The notes under the pieces are model-generated. The model worked only from the letters and a program-made list of their open reading frames with translations, made no database searches and had not been told where the DNA came from. From positions 1 through 64,000 of the forward strand of contig CAUDQR010000003.1 of NCBI GenBank assembly GCA_958451615.1: a stretch of DNA of 64,000 nt. The letters are read 5' to 3'. Positions 42,396 to 50,127 of the stretch are shown here, piece by piece. The translations under genes were made by a program, and so were the position numbers. This DNA is from an uncultured Collinsella sp. GTDB lineage: Bacteria > Actinomycetota > Coriobacteriia > Coriobacteriales > Coriobacteriaceae. Every line of letters starts with the position of its first letter. The first letter of the stretch is position 1.

Positions 42396-42528
42396 GAAAG
42401 CAACAAGGGACGACGTCGGTCTTAAACCTTGGCGCCAGCACCGCCCAAACTGATCCGTTTTCCTCCGTCCCCGAAGGATCATTCTTTTGGCAGCCAAGAC
42501 AACGCCGATGTTTTGGCGCAGACAGCGA

Positions 42529-42627
42529 AAGCCCGTCAGAGCGAGCAAGGTGCCTTGAAACGAGGCGGCATTGACCTTCTGGTCATGCCGCCGAAGTTGA
42601 AAGGCAGATTGCTGCTCCGGCGGGCTT
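42529..42627 (-). ncRNA. Structured element family B, copy 2, downstream of esterase
   Basis: On the minus strand the outer stem is AAGCCCGCCGGAGC with GCTCTGACGGGCTT, and the inner stem GGCGGC/GCCGCC is capped by ATGACCAGAAGGTCAAT. The conserved strands CAATCTGCCTTTCAA and TTTCAAGGCACCTTG match copy 1 at 19423-19522. Almost every stem base pair differs from copy 1 while pairing is kept. The preceding CGCTGC joint is also shared. Confidence 0.7.
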
Positions 42628-42640
42628 GCAGCGTCGAGTT

Positions 42641-42668
42641 GTTACGCGGTTTGGTAAAACCGCGTAAC
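42641..42668 (-). terminator. Hairpin at the esterase stop codon
   Basis: GTTACGCGGTTT, GGT loop, AAAACCGCGTAAC, overlapping the esterase stop codon region. It has the same relative position as the hairpin after rpoC. Confidence 0.6.
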
Positions 42669-43570
42669 TAGAAGCCGTGGCGCTCCAGGAAGCGGAAGGC
42701 CAGGCGGATCCAAGGACGGACTGCCACTTGCTTGTCCTCGTTGTCGACCGCGGTATTGGCGTTGCCGAGCGAAAGGCCGTGGCCACCCTGGTCAAAGACG
42801 TGCATCTCGCATGCGACCCCTTCCTCGGCCATGCGCTGCGCAAACGGATAGACCTGCGCAATCGGCGCCGTCTTGTCGTCCGAAACGCCCCACACAAAGG
42901 TCGGGGGCATCTGGCGCGAAACGTGCGTGGTAGGGCAAATGTCGGCCAGGTGCTCATCGGTCGCCTCGCCGCCCGTCACCATCGACAGATAGTCGTTGAG
43001 CAAATCGCGCCCCGTCTTGCCACCCGTCTTGGGCACGCGCAGGTCGATGCGCGGGTCGCGCGTCTGCATATCGCGCACATAGTCAAGGTCGAGCAACGGA
43101 TAGCCCAGCACCACGGCGTCGGGACGAATATCCTCCGGACGAGCCCCGGCAAGGCCCGCGAAAGGTCCGGTCTTCCACTGCGTTGCCAACGAGGCGCAGA
43201 TCATGCCGCCCGCCGAGAAACCCACGATGCACACGCGCTTGGGATCGACATGCCACTCGTCGGCGTTGGCGCGCACGGTAGCGACCATCTTGGCGAGGTC
43301 CGCCTGCGGGTGCGGAAAGCTCACGTCGCCCGTGGCGCTCGTCACATAGTTGAGCACAAAGGCCTGGTAGCCGCGGTCCAAAAACGCAAACGCCACCGGG
43401 TCCTGCTCGTGCGGAGCGATATGCGTAAACCCGCCTCCGCCGCAGATGATCACCGCGGGGCGGCGGCCATTGGGCTTGTCGGGCAGCGGCTCGGCACCCA
43501 GATACGTAAACGTCGCCGGATAATCCTCGGTCGGCTCCTCGCCCCACAGCGCATGGTTCTCAATAATCAT
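42668..43570 (-). CDS. Alpha/beta-hydrolase, acetyl-esterase type
   Basis: Start at 43570 (MIIENHALWGEE) has GGAGGGAGC upstream; the frame runs open far beyond without similarity. The 300-residue protein shows the oxyanion region VIICGGGGFTHIAPHEQ, the nucleophile Ser in VGFSAGGMICAS and the His in FDQGGHGLSLGN, with the Asp in VWGVSDDKTAPI. This set matches BD-FAE/Axe-like carbohydrate acetyl esterases. No signal peptide, so cytosolic. The natural ester is unknown. Confidence 0.88.
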   Translation of the reverse strand: MIIENHALWGEEPTEDYPATFTYLGAEPLPDKPNGRRPAVIICGGGGFTHIAPHEQDPVAFAFLDRGYQAFVLNYVTSATGDVSFPHPQADLAKMVATVRANADEWHVDPKRVCIVGFSAGGMICASLATQWKTGPFAGLAGARPEDIRPDAVVLGYPLLDLDYVRDMQTRDPRIDLRVPKTGGKTGRDLLNDYLSMVTGGEATDEHLADICPTTHVSRQMPPTFVWGVSDDKTAPIAQVYPFAQRMAEEGVACEMHVFDQGGHGLSLGNANTAVDNEDKQVAVRPWIRLAFRFLERHGF

Positions 43571-43756
43571 AGGTGCTCCCTCCGTGCGATTCGTGCGCAC
43601 TCGTTTTTCGCACCTTAGCGTACCCCACTTGAGCCCGCGGCGCAGAAACACCCCCGCAATAAGTTGGCCTTCAACTGATATATCACAAAATCGCTGTTCA
43701 GAGGTATCGTTGGACAGCGTAAAATAGGAGCGCTGACCGTGCTGGGAAACACGTAC

Positions 43757-43766
43757 GAAACGTTTC
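43757..43766. promoter_or_regulatory. Putative cre-like operator GAAACGTTTC
   Basis: A perfect 10-bp palindrome, typical core for LacI/CcpA-family proteins, 51 bp before the EIIA start codon. Confidence 0.4.
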
Positions 43767-43816
43767 CGGCAAACCACACGCGTGCAACATGCGCGCCTGA
43801 TACGTTGGAGGCATCT

Positions 43817-44380
43817 ATGGGTCTGCTCGATTCGCTCAAGTCCACGTTCACTTCGTCGGGCGAGGCGTCCGTTCCGCCCGCAGCAAGCTTCGCCACCCGC
43901 GAAGGCGTCATCTACGCTCCTGTCAACGGCGTGCTCGTCAATCTGAGTGAGGTTCCCGACGAGACCATCGCCTCGGGCATGCTCGGCCAGGGCTACGGCA
44001 TCGAGCCCATTACCGGCACCATTTACGCCCCCGCTAACGGCCGTATCGGCGCCACCACCGTCACCAACCACTCCATCGGCATGATCACCGAGGACGGTCT
44101 TCGCGTGTTCATCCATGTTGGCCTGGGCACCGTGGAAATGAACGGCAAGGGTTTTGCCCGCTTTGTCGAGATGGGTGACACGGTCAAGGCCGGCCAGCCG
44201 CTCATCAGCTTCGATCGCGAGGCCATCAAGGCCGCCGGCCACGAGGACATCGTGACCGTCATCATCTCCGAGCTCGATCGTCTTAAGAGCATCGACCATG
44301 TCGGCGAGTCCGGAACGCTTATCGGCGGCAACCCGCTCGTCAAGCTGGGCGACCCGCTGCTGGTAGCCAAGACCAAGTAG
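43817..44380 (+). CDS. PTS EIIA component, glucose type (stand-alone)
   Basis: The ATG at 43817 is preceded by GGAGG at 5-6 nt. The 187-residue protein has a roughly 35-residue N-terminal tail followed by the Crr fold: GVIYAPVNGVLVNLSEVPDE, TNHSIGMI with the auxiliary His and FIHVGLGTVEMNGKGF with the phospho-accepting His. It passes phosphate from HPr to a sugar-specific EIIB. No EIIB or EIIC is adjacent; it could serve the free EIIC at 2114-3328 or regulate metabolism as Crr does. A strong terminator follows. Confidence 0.9.
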   Translation: MGLLDSLKSTFTSSGEASVPPAASFATREGVIYAPVNGVLVNLSEVPDETIASGMLGQGYGIEPITGTIYAPANGRIGATTVTNHSIGMITEDGLRVFIHVGLGTVEMNGKGFARFVEMGDTVKAGQPLISFDREAIKAAGHEDIVTVIISELDRLKSIDHVGESGTLIGGNPLVKLGDPLLVAKTK

Positions 44381-44413
44381 CCAGGCCCCGCGCCACACAG
44401 CCAAAAGGCAACA

Positions 44414-44455
44414 CGAAAAGCGCCCACGAGCATTTGCCGTGGGCGCTTTTCGTTT
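44414..44455 (+). terminator. EIIA terminator
   Basis: AAAAGCGCCCACG, a 9-nt loop, CGTGGGCGCTTTTCGTTT, a perfect 9-bp stem with T-tract. Confidence 0.9.
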
Positions 44456-44560
44456 GAAAAACCATCCCGCCAATGCCTTATCTGTATAGCCCAAATGAGC
44501 CGAGCTGCTAGAATATCGAACTATATGGATAACTATCATTCAACCGTTATGGGAGGATAC

Positions 44561-45964
44561 GTGAACCGCACCAAAATCGCGCAGCTTTACGCCGATGCCG
44601 AGTCGCTTGGCGGCCAGACCGTCACCGTCGCCGGCTGGGTCAAGTCCATCCGCGACATGAAGAACTTTGGCTTTGTTACGCTCAACGACGGCAGCTGCTT
44701 CCGCGACCTGCAGGTCGTCATGAACCGCGAGGCACTCGACAACTACGACGAGATCGCCCATCAAAACGTCTCGGCCGCACTCATTTGCACCGGCACCGTC
44801 AAGCTGACCCCCGATGCGCCCCAGCCCTTCGAGCTTTCTGCCACCTCCATCGAGGTCGAGGGCGTCAGCGCCCCGGATTACCCGCTGCAGAAGAAGCGCG
44901 CAACCGTCGAGTTCCTGCGCACCCAGCAGCACCTGCGCCCGCGCACCAACCTGTTCCGCGCCGTGTTCCGCATCCGTTCTGTCGCGGCTGCCGCCATCCA
45001 CCGCTTCTTCCAGGAGCAGGGCTTTGTCTACGTCAACACCCCCATCATCACCACGAGTGACTGCGAGGGCGCCGGCGAGATGTTCCGCGTGACCACGCTC
45101 GACCCCAAAAATCCGCCCCTCACCGAGTCCGGCGAGGTCGACTGGAGCCAGGACTTCTTTGGCAAGCACGCGAGCCTTACCGTGTCCGGCCAGCTCAATG
45201 CCGAGAACTTTGCCATGGCCTTTGGCGACGTGTACACCTTTGGCCCCACCTTCCGCGCCGAAAACTCCAACACCACGCGCCACGCCGCCGAGTTTTGGAT
45301 GATCGAGCCCGAGATGGCCTTTGCCGACCTGAACGACTACATGGATAACGCCGAGGCCATGCTCAAGTACGTCCTTAAGGACGTTATGGCCACCTGCCCC
45401 GACGAGCTCAATATGCTCAACAAGTTTGTGGACAAGGGCCTGATCGAGCGCCTGGACCATGTGGCAAACTCCGACTTTGCCCGCGTTACCTACACCGAGG
45501 CTGTCGAAATCCTGGAGCAGGCAGTCGCTGCTGGCCACCAGTTTGATTACCCCGTCAGCTGGGGCATCGACCTGCAGACCGAGCACGAGCGTTTCCTGAC
45601 CGAGGAGCACTTTAAGCGACCGACCTTCGTAACCGACTACCCGGCCGAGATCAAGGCGTTCTACATGCGCATGAACGAGGACGGCAAGACCGTCGCCGCC
45701 GCCGACTGCCTGGTTCCCGGTATCGGCGAGATTATCGGCGGCTCCCAGCGCGAGGAGCGCCTGGATCTGCTCGAGGCCCGCATCAAGGACCTGGGCATGA
45801 ATCCAGAGCAGTACAAGTACTACCTTGACCTGCGCCGCTACGGTTCCTGCAAGCACGCCGGCTACGGCTTGGGCTTCGAGCGCTTGGTCATGTATCTGAC
45901 CGGCGTGGGCAACATCCGCGACGTCCTGCCGCACCCGCGCACCGTGGGCAACGCCGACTTCTAA
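44561..45964 (+). CDS. asnS: Asparaginyl-tRNA synthetase (GTG start)
   Basis: The 467-residue class IIb synthetase has an OB-fold anticodon domain (about 1-100, [25 protein letters not shown]) and catalytic motifs 2 ([22 protein letters not shown]) and 3 ([15 protein letters not shown]). The Asn-specific insertion [18 protein letters not shown] is present. I choose GTG at 44561 because GGGAGG is 5 nt upstream; ATGs at 44495-44550 lack a binding site. Monocistronic with a terminator at 46006-46037. Confidence 0.96.
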   Translation: MNRTKIAQLYADAESLGGQTVTVAGWVKSIRDMKNFGFVTLNDGSCFRDLQVVMNREALDNYDEIAHQNVSAALICTGTVKLTPDAPQPFELSATSIEVEGVSAPDYPLQKKRATVEFLRTQQHLRPRTNLFRAVFRIRSVAAAAIHRFFQEQGFVYVNTPIITTSDCEGAGEMFRVTTLDPKNPPLTESGEVDWSQDFFGKHASLTVSGQLNAENFAMAFGDVYTFGPTFRAENSNTTRHAAEFWMIEPEMAFADLNDYMDNAEAMLKYVLKDVMATCPDELNMLNKFVDKGLIERLDHVANSDFARVTYTEAVEILEQAVAAGHQFDYPVSWGIDLQTEHERFLTEEHFKRPTFVTDYPAEIKAFYMRMNEDGKTVAAADCLVPGIGEIIGGSQREERLDLLEARIKDLGMNPEQYKYYLDLRRYGSCKHAGYGLGFERLVMYLTGVGNIRDVLPHPRTVGNADF

Positions 45965-46005
45965 TCGCCACAGCGCCACCAAACGCGTTCCAGCGCATCA
46001 CGCCA

Positions 46006-46037
46006 GCGCCTCTCGGCAAGCCGAGGGGCGCTTTTTT
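46006..46037 (+). terminator. asnS terminator
   Basis: GCGCCTCTCGG, CAA loop, GCCGAGGGGCGC, then TTTTTT. Confidence 0.92.
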
Positions 46038-46213
46038 CAACAGTATCCGTCAAGCTTTTGGCAAGATTTTGGTCAGTTGAGCAGGGCTGTTGAAAACTCG
46101 ACCCGCCGCTTGCCGACGACTACCGACCGCCCGGAGCGTCCTGCACCCCTGGGAAAGCCCCGCGCCCTAGGCTCCGTACCGTCGCCACCCAAAACGGAAA
46201 GGACGTGGACGCC

Positions 46214-46999
46214 ATGACCGAAACCGCCGTTGAAACTTACGAGACCACGACGAGGGGCGCCGCCTCGATGGCAGCCTATCGCGCCGTTCGCATCCTGCAA
46301 CTATTAAGCGAAAACACCGGCGAGGACAAGGCCATGCTTTCCGATGAGTTGATCCGGCGTCTCGCCCATCCCGACGACCCCGCCCGCATGCCCATCTCGG
46401 CGGCGCGGCGCAGCATCTACACCGCCATCTCCGCACTTCGCCATGCCGGATACGAAATTGAGTACAAGCGCGGCGTGGGCTATCGACTCTTGACCCGTCC
46501 GCTCACCGACGAAGAGATCATCCGGCTCCACGGCATGGTCATGCGCAACCGCTCCACGCCCATCGCCATTCGAAAGAGCATAGCGCAGCACCTGGTCGCC
46601 ATGGCGAGTGCCGACGTTCGCGGCTACCTCGATGCACCCGAGCCTGCTCCAAGCGCAGGCGACAAATCCACCAAGGCCACACGCACGCCCGTCAAGCGCA
46701 TCGATGCCTGCGAGCTCATCGAGCAGGCCATCGACCACGGAACCACGGTGAGTTTTGATATTTCGAGTGTCACGGCACGCGGAGAGGTCGAAGTGGCGCG
46801 GATGACACTCCGGCCCTTTGCCATCAAGCAACGAGACGGCATCTCGTATTTGCTGGGAACGGTCTATGACGCGCGAGGCGCCGACGACACGCTGCGTACC
46901 GTTGAGATCGGCCGCATGAGAAACGTCACCACACGTCTCCTTGACGGCAAGAAGCTCTTCGCCGTCCTGGACGAGGACGATGCCTCCTCCGCCGCATAA
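46214..46999 (+). CDS. WYL-domain transcriptional regulator
   Basis: The 261-residue protein has an N-terminal winged helix-turn-helix (about 20-95, MAAYRAVRILQLLSEN to YKRGVGYRLLTRPL) and a C-terminal WYL-like domain (about 160-245, FAIKQRDGISYLLGTVYDARG and LRTVEIGRMRNV), where the signature Trp-Tyr-Leu is reduced to SYLL. WYL regulators bind nucleic acid or nucleotide ligands. The ATG at 46214 is preferred over GTG at 46205 for spacing to GGAAAGGA. It lies upstream of the ABC importer; whether it controls that importer is unknown. Confidence 0.8.
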   Translation: MTETAVETYETTTRGAASMAAYRAVRILQLLSENTGEDKAMLSDELIRRLAHPDDPARMPISAARRSIYTAISALRHAGYEIEYKRGVGYRLLTRPLTDEEIIRLHGMVMRNRSTPIAIRKSIAQHLVAMASADVRGYLDAPEPAPSAGDKSTKATRTPVKRIDACELIEQAIDHGTTVSFDISSVTARGEVEVARMTLRPFAIKQRDGISYLLGTVYDARGADDTLRTVEIGRMRNVTTRLLDGKKLFAVLDEDDASSAA

Positions 47000-47105
47000 G
47001 ACCCTCCGCCGCCCATTCGACTACCCGTACCGCCCATCCGATTCTGTATTAAAAAACCCGCCAGGCTGTTGTAAAAATGGACATCAGCGCTACTATAGTT
47101 CCACT

Positions 47106-47124
47106 TGCACTTTGTCCCAGTGCA
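47106..47124. promoter_or_regulatory. Putative operator TGCACT-N7-AGTGCA
   Basis: A perfect 6-bp inverted repeat just downstream of a TTGTAA-N16-TACTAT promoter-like sequence and 36 bp before the importer's first gene. The cognate regulator is not identified. Confidence 0.4.
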
Positions 47125-47159
47125 GTGTTTCCAGCCATTTTTATACTGGGGGTAATGAT

Positions 47160-48140
47160 ATGAAGGACATCACCATCAGCCGCAGGAGCCTTCTGGTCTC
47201 CGCCGGTCTGCTCTCGCTCGCCCCGCTCGCCGGATGCGGCGGCAACTCTGGTTCCGGCTCTGCTTCCGCCGGTTCCGACTACACCATCGGCGTTCTGCAA
47301 CTCACCGAGCACTCCGCACTCGATGCCGCCAACGACGGCTTTGTCAAGGCCATCAAGGAGAGCGGCCTTAAGGTCAAGATCGACCAGAAGAACGCCCAGA
47401 ACGACCAGTCCACGTGTAAGTCCATTGCCGACAAGTTTGCGGGCGACAACGTCAACCTGATTTATGCCATCGCCACGCCCGCCGCGCAGGCTGCCGCCGG
47501 TGCCACGGCCGATATCCCCATCGTGGGCTGCGCCATCACCGACTACGCCGCCTCCGGCCTGGTCCAGGACAACGACAAGCCCGGCACCAACGTCACGGGC
47601 GCCTCCGACCTCACCCCGGTCGCCGAGCAGCTCGAGATGATGCAGAAGGTCCTGCCCGACGTTAAGAAGGTCGGCTTGCTCTACTGCACCGCTGAGTCCA
47701 ACTCCGACGTCCAAATCAAGGCCGCCAAGAAGGAACTCGACAAGCTTGGCCTGGAGTACACCGACTTCACCGTCTCGAGCTCCAACGAGATCCAGTCCGT
47801 CGTCGAGTCCGCCGTGGGCAAGGTCGACGCGCTCTACTCCCCCACCGACAACACCATCGCCGCGGGCGCTTCGCAGGTCGGTCAGATCTGCAAGGAGAAC
47901 AAGCTCCCCTTCGTTACCGGCGAGGAGGGCATGTGCAAGGCCGGCGGTCTGTTCACCCTCTCCATCAACTATGAGGACCTGGGCTATGCCGCGGGCGAGA
48001 TGGCCGTTAAGATCCTGAAGGGCGAGGCCAAGCCCGAGGATATGGCTATCGAGCACCTCTCGAGCAAGGACTTGGTCGTCGTCAAGAACGACGAGATGGC
48101 CGAGGTGCTGGGCATCGACCTTTCCGCCCTGGACGAGTAG
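47160..48140 (+). CDS. ABC transporter substrate-binding lipoprotein (TrpX-like)
   Basis: The 326-residue protein starts with a twin basic segment and a lipobox (SRRSLLVSAGLLSLAPLAGC, Cys about 27), so it should be anchored outside the membrane. The mature part is a two-lobed periplasmic-binding fold of the PF04392/TrpX group: YTIGVLQLTEHSALDAANDG, IYAIATPAAQAAAG and PFVTGEEGMCKAGGLFTLSI. Members import tryptophan, tyrosine or other aromatic amino acids, but the ligand here is unproven. The permease and ATPase genes follow; a terminator lies between it and them, so the binding protein would be made in excess. Confidence 0.88.
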   Translation: MKDITISRRSLLVSAGLLSLAPLAGCGGNSGSGSASAGSDYTIGVLQLTEHSALDAANDGFVKAIKESGLKVKIDQKNAQNDQSTCKSIADKFAGDNVNLIYAIATPAAQAAAGATADIPIVGCAITDYAASGLVQDNDKPGTNVTGASDLTPVAEQLEMMQKVLPDVKKVGLLYCTAESNSDVQIKAAKKELDKLGLEYTDFTVSSSNEIQSVVESAVGKVDALYSPTDNTIAAGASQVGQICKENKLPFVTGEEGMCKAGGLFTLSINYEDLGYAAGEMAVKILKGEAKPEDMAIEHLSSKDLVVVKNDEMAEVLGIDLSALDE

Positions 48141-48210
48141 CACCATGCGCCATAACGCATCTAGGGTTCGTTCTCGCACTATAGCTGCGTTATTCAATAT
48201 CTGAGTCCTT

Positions 48211-48250
48211 GGGGCGAACGCTAAAGACCGGCGTTCGCCCTGCTTGTTTC
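48211..48250 (+). terminator. Terminator after the substrate-binding gene
   Basis: GGGCGAACGC, 9-nt loop, GCGTTCGCCC, TGCTTGTTT. Read-through would feed the permease and ATPase genes. Confidence 0.85.
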
Positions 48251-48344
48251 GGATGAGACAAAACAACCGTCCGCAGCTCTTTTATACATTGTTACCGCTA
48301 TCATGGTGACTCACGTGTCCACCCTATCCTAGGAGGTATGAAGC

Positions 48345-49268
48345 ATGCTCATTGCATTGCAGGGCGCCGTTTCGCAGGGCGTCCTCTGGGGCATTATGGT
48401 GCTTGGCGTGTTTATCACGTTCCGCCTGCTCGACATCCCCGATATGACCTGCGACGGCAGCTTTGCCCTCGGCGGCTGCGTCTGCGCCGTACTCATCGTC
48501 AACAATAACGTCGACCCGCTGCTCGCCGTGCTGGCCGGCATGTGCGCCGGCGCCATCGCGGGCGCGGTCACGGGCATTCTGACCACCGTCTTCGAGATTC
48601 CCGCGATCCTCGCTGGAATCCTCACCCAGATCAGCCTGTGGTCCGTCAACCTGCGCATCATGGGCAAATCCAACACGCCCATCCTTGCCAAGGGCACCAT
48701 CTTCTCGTCTGTTAGCAACATGACGGGCCTGCCGCAGTCCACCGTCGCCATCATCCTGGGCATCTTGCTCGCTATGGCTATCGTCGCCATCCTGTACTGG
48801 TTCTTTGGTACCGAGATCGGCTCGGCGCTTCGCGCCACCGGCAACAACGAGTACATGATCCGCGCCTTGGGCGTTAACACCAACTCCACCAAGATGATCG
48901 CTCTCGTGCTCTCCAACGCCCTCATCGGCCTTTCGGGTGCGCTTATCTGCCAGAGCCAAAAGTATGCCGACATTGGCATGGGCACAGGCGCCATCGTTAT
49001 CGGCCTTGCCGCCATCGTCATCGGCGAGGTGCTCGGTCGCCTGCTGCCCGGCGGACTCACGCAGTTTAGCGTCCGTCTTGCCTCCGCCGTCTTTGGCTCC
49101 GTGGTGTACTTCCTTATCCGCGCCATCGTGCTGCAGCTGGGCATGGACGCCAACGACATGAAGCTGCTCTCCGCCGTGATCGTGGCCGTGGCCCTGTGCG
49201 TGCCCGTGGTTTGGGAGCGCTATAAGCTCCGCAGCTCCTACACGAAGGGAGATGAGGCAGATGCTTAA
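48345..49268 (+). CDS. ABC transporter permease (TrpY-like, branched-chain-type fold)
   Basis: The 307-residue protein has about eight to nine hydrophobic segments and the LDIPDMTCDGSFALGG stretch typical of the permease that pairs with PF04392 binding proteins. ATGNNEYMIRALGVNTNSTKM is the cytoplasmic coupling region, matching the livH-like superfamily. AGGAGG is 8 nt before the ATG. It overlaps the ATPase gene by 8 nt. Confidence 0.88.
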   Translation: MLIALQGAVSQGVLWGIMVLGVFITFRLLDIPDMTCDGSFALGGCVCAVLIVNNNVDPLLAVLAGMCAGAIAGAVTGILTTVFEIPAILAGILTQISLWSVNLRIMGKSNTPILAKGTIFSSVSNMTGLPQSTVAIILGILLAMAIVAILYWFFGTEIGSALRATGNNEYMIRALGVNTNSTKMIALVLSNALIGLSGALICQSQKYADIGMGTGAIVIGLAAIVIGEVLGRLLPGGLTQFSVRLASAVFGSVVYFLIRAIVLQLGMDANDMKLLSAVIVAVALCVPVVWERYKLRSSYTKGDEADA

Positions 49269-50055
49269 GCTCTCACACGTCAAGAAGACCTTTAACAAGG
49301 GCACCGTCACCGAGAAGCGCGCGCTCACCGGCGTCGACCTCACCCTTAACGACGGCGACTTTGTAACCGTGATTGGCGGCAACGGCGCCGGCAAGTCCAC
49401 GCTGCTCAACATGATCGCCGGCGTGTATCCGCTCGATTCGGGCGTTATCGAGCTCGACGGCACCGATATCTCGCGCCTGAGCGAGTCGCAGCGCGCCAAG
49501 TACCTGGGCCGTGTGTTCCAGGACCCCATGCGCGGCACCGCAGCCGACATGCAGATCGCCGAGAACCTGGCCCTCGCCAAGCGCCGCGGCCAGCATCGCG
49601 GTCTTTCGTGGGGCGTCACCAAGGCCGAGAAGGACGAGTACGTTGAGCTGCTCAAGCGTCTGGACCTTGGTCTGGATACGCGCCTCAACGCTAAGGTCGG
49701 CCTGCTCTCGGGTGGCCAGCGCCAGGCACTCACCCTGCTGATGGCCACGCTCACCAAGCCGCGCCTGCTGCTGCTCGACGAGCACACGGCGGCCCTCGAC
49801 CCCAAGACGGCATCGAAGGTGCTCAACCTGACCGAGGAAATCGTCGACGAGAACCACCTGACCACGCTCATGGTCACACACAACATGAACGACGCCATCC
49901 GTCTGGGCAACCGTCTGATCATGATGCACGAGGGCCACGTGATCTACGATGTGGCAGGCAACGAGAAAAAGTCGCTCACCGTCGCCGACCTGCTGCAGAA
50001 GTTCGAGGAGGTCTCGGGCGGCGAGCTCGCCAACGACCGCATGCTGCTAAGCTAA
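49261..50055 (+). CDS. ABC transporter ATP-binding protein (TrpZ-like)
   Basis: The 264-residue ATPase has Walker A GGNGAGKSTLLN, signature LLSGGQRQALTLLM, Walker B RLLLLDEHTAALDP with the catalytic Glu and the switch His in VTHNMNDAI. The start at 49261 overlaps the permease stop. Together with the two upstream genes it forms a complete importer. A REP-like palindrome follows directly and may end the transcript. Confidence 0.93.
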   Translation: MLKLSHVKKTFNKGTVTEKRALTGVDLTLNDGDFVTVIGGNGAGKSTLLNMIAGVYPLDSGVIELDGTDISRLSESQRAKYLGRVFQDPMRGTAADMQIAENLALAKRRGQHRGLSWGVTKAEKDEYVELLKRLDLGLDTRLNAKVGLLSGGQRQALTLLMATLTKPRLLLLDEHTAALDPKTASKVLNLTEEIVDENHLTTLMVTHNMNDAIRLGNRLIMMHEGHVIYDVAGNEKKSLTVADLLQKFEEVSGGELANDRMLLS

Positions 50056-50065
50056 CGACTTAGAA

Positions 50066-50102
50066 AACCACCACAAAGGGGACAGGCACCTTTGTGGTGG
50101 TT
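50066..50102 (+). repeat. REP-like palindrome R1 (AACCACCACAAAGG ... family)
   Basis: AACCACCACAAAGG, core GGACAGGCACC and the complement CTTTGTGGTGGTT followed by TTTT. It lies between the ABC ATPase stop and the nucleotidase gene, where it can act as terminator. Copies in the same orientation at 53054 and 55770; inverted at 57239. Confidence 0.9.
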
Positions 50103-50127
50103 TTTGTTAAGGACTAAGGAGACTGCC

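Noticed and set aside
43571-44539. N-terminal extension of the esterase frame to 623 residues
   Set aside because: The extension runs antisense through the EIIA gene, has no similarity to hydrolases, and a good ribosome-binding site supports the start at 43570.
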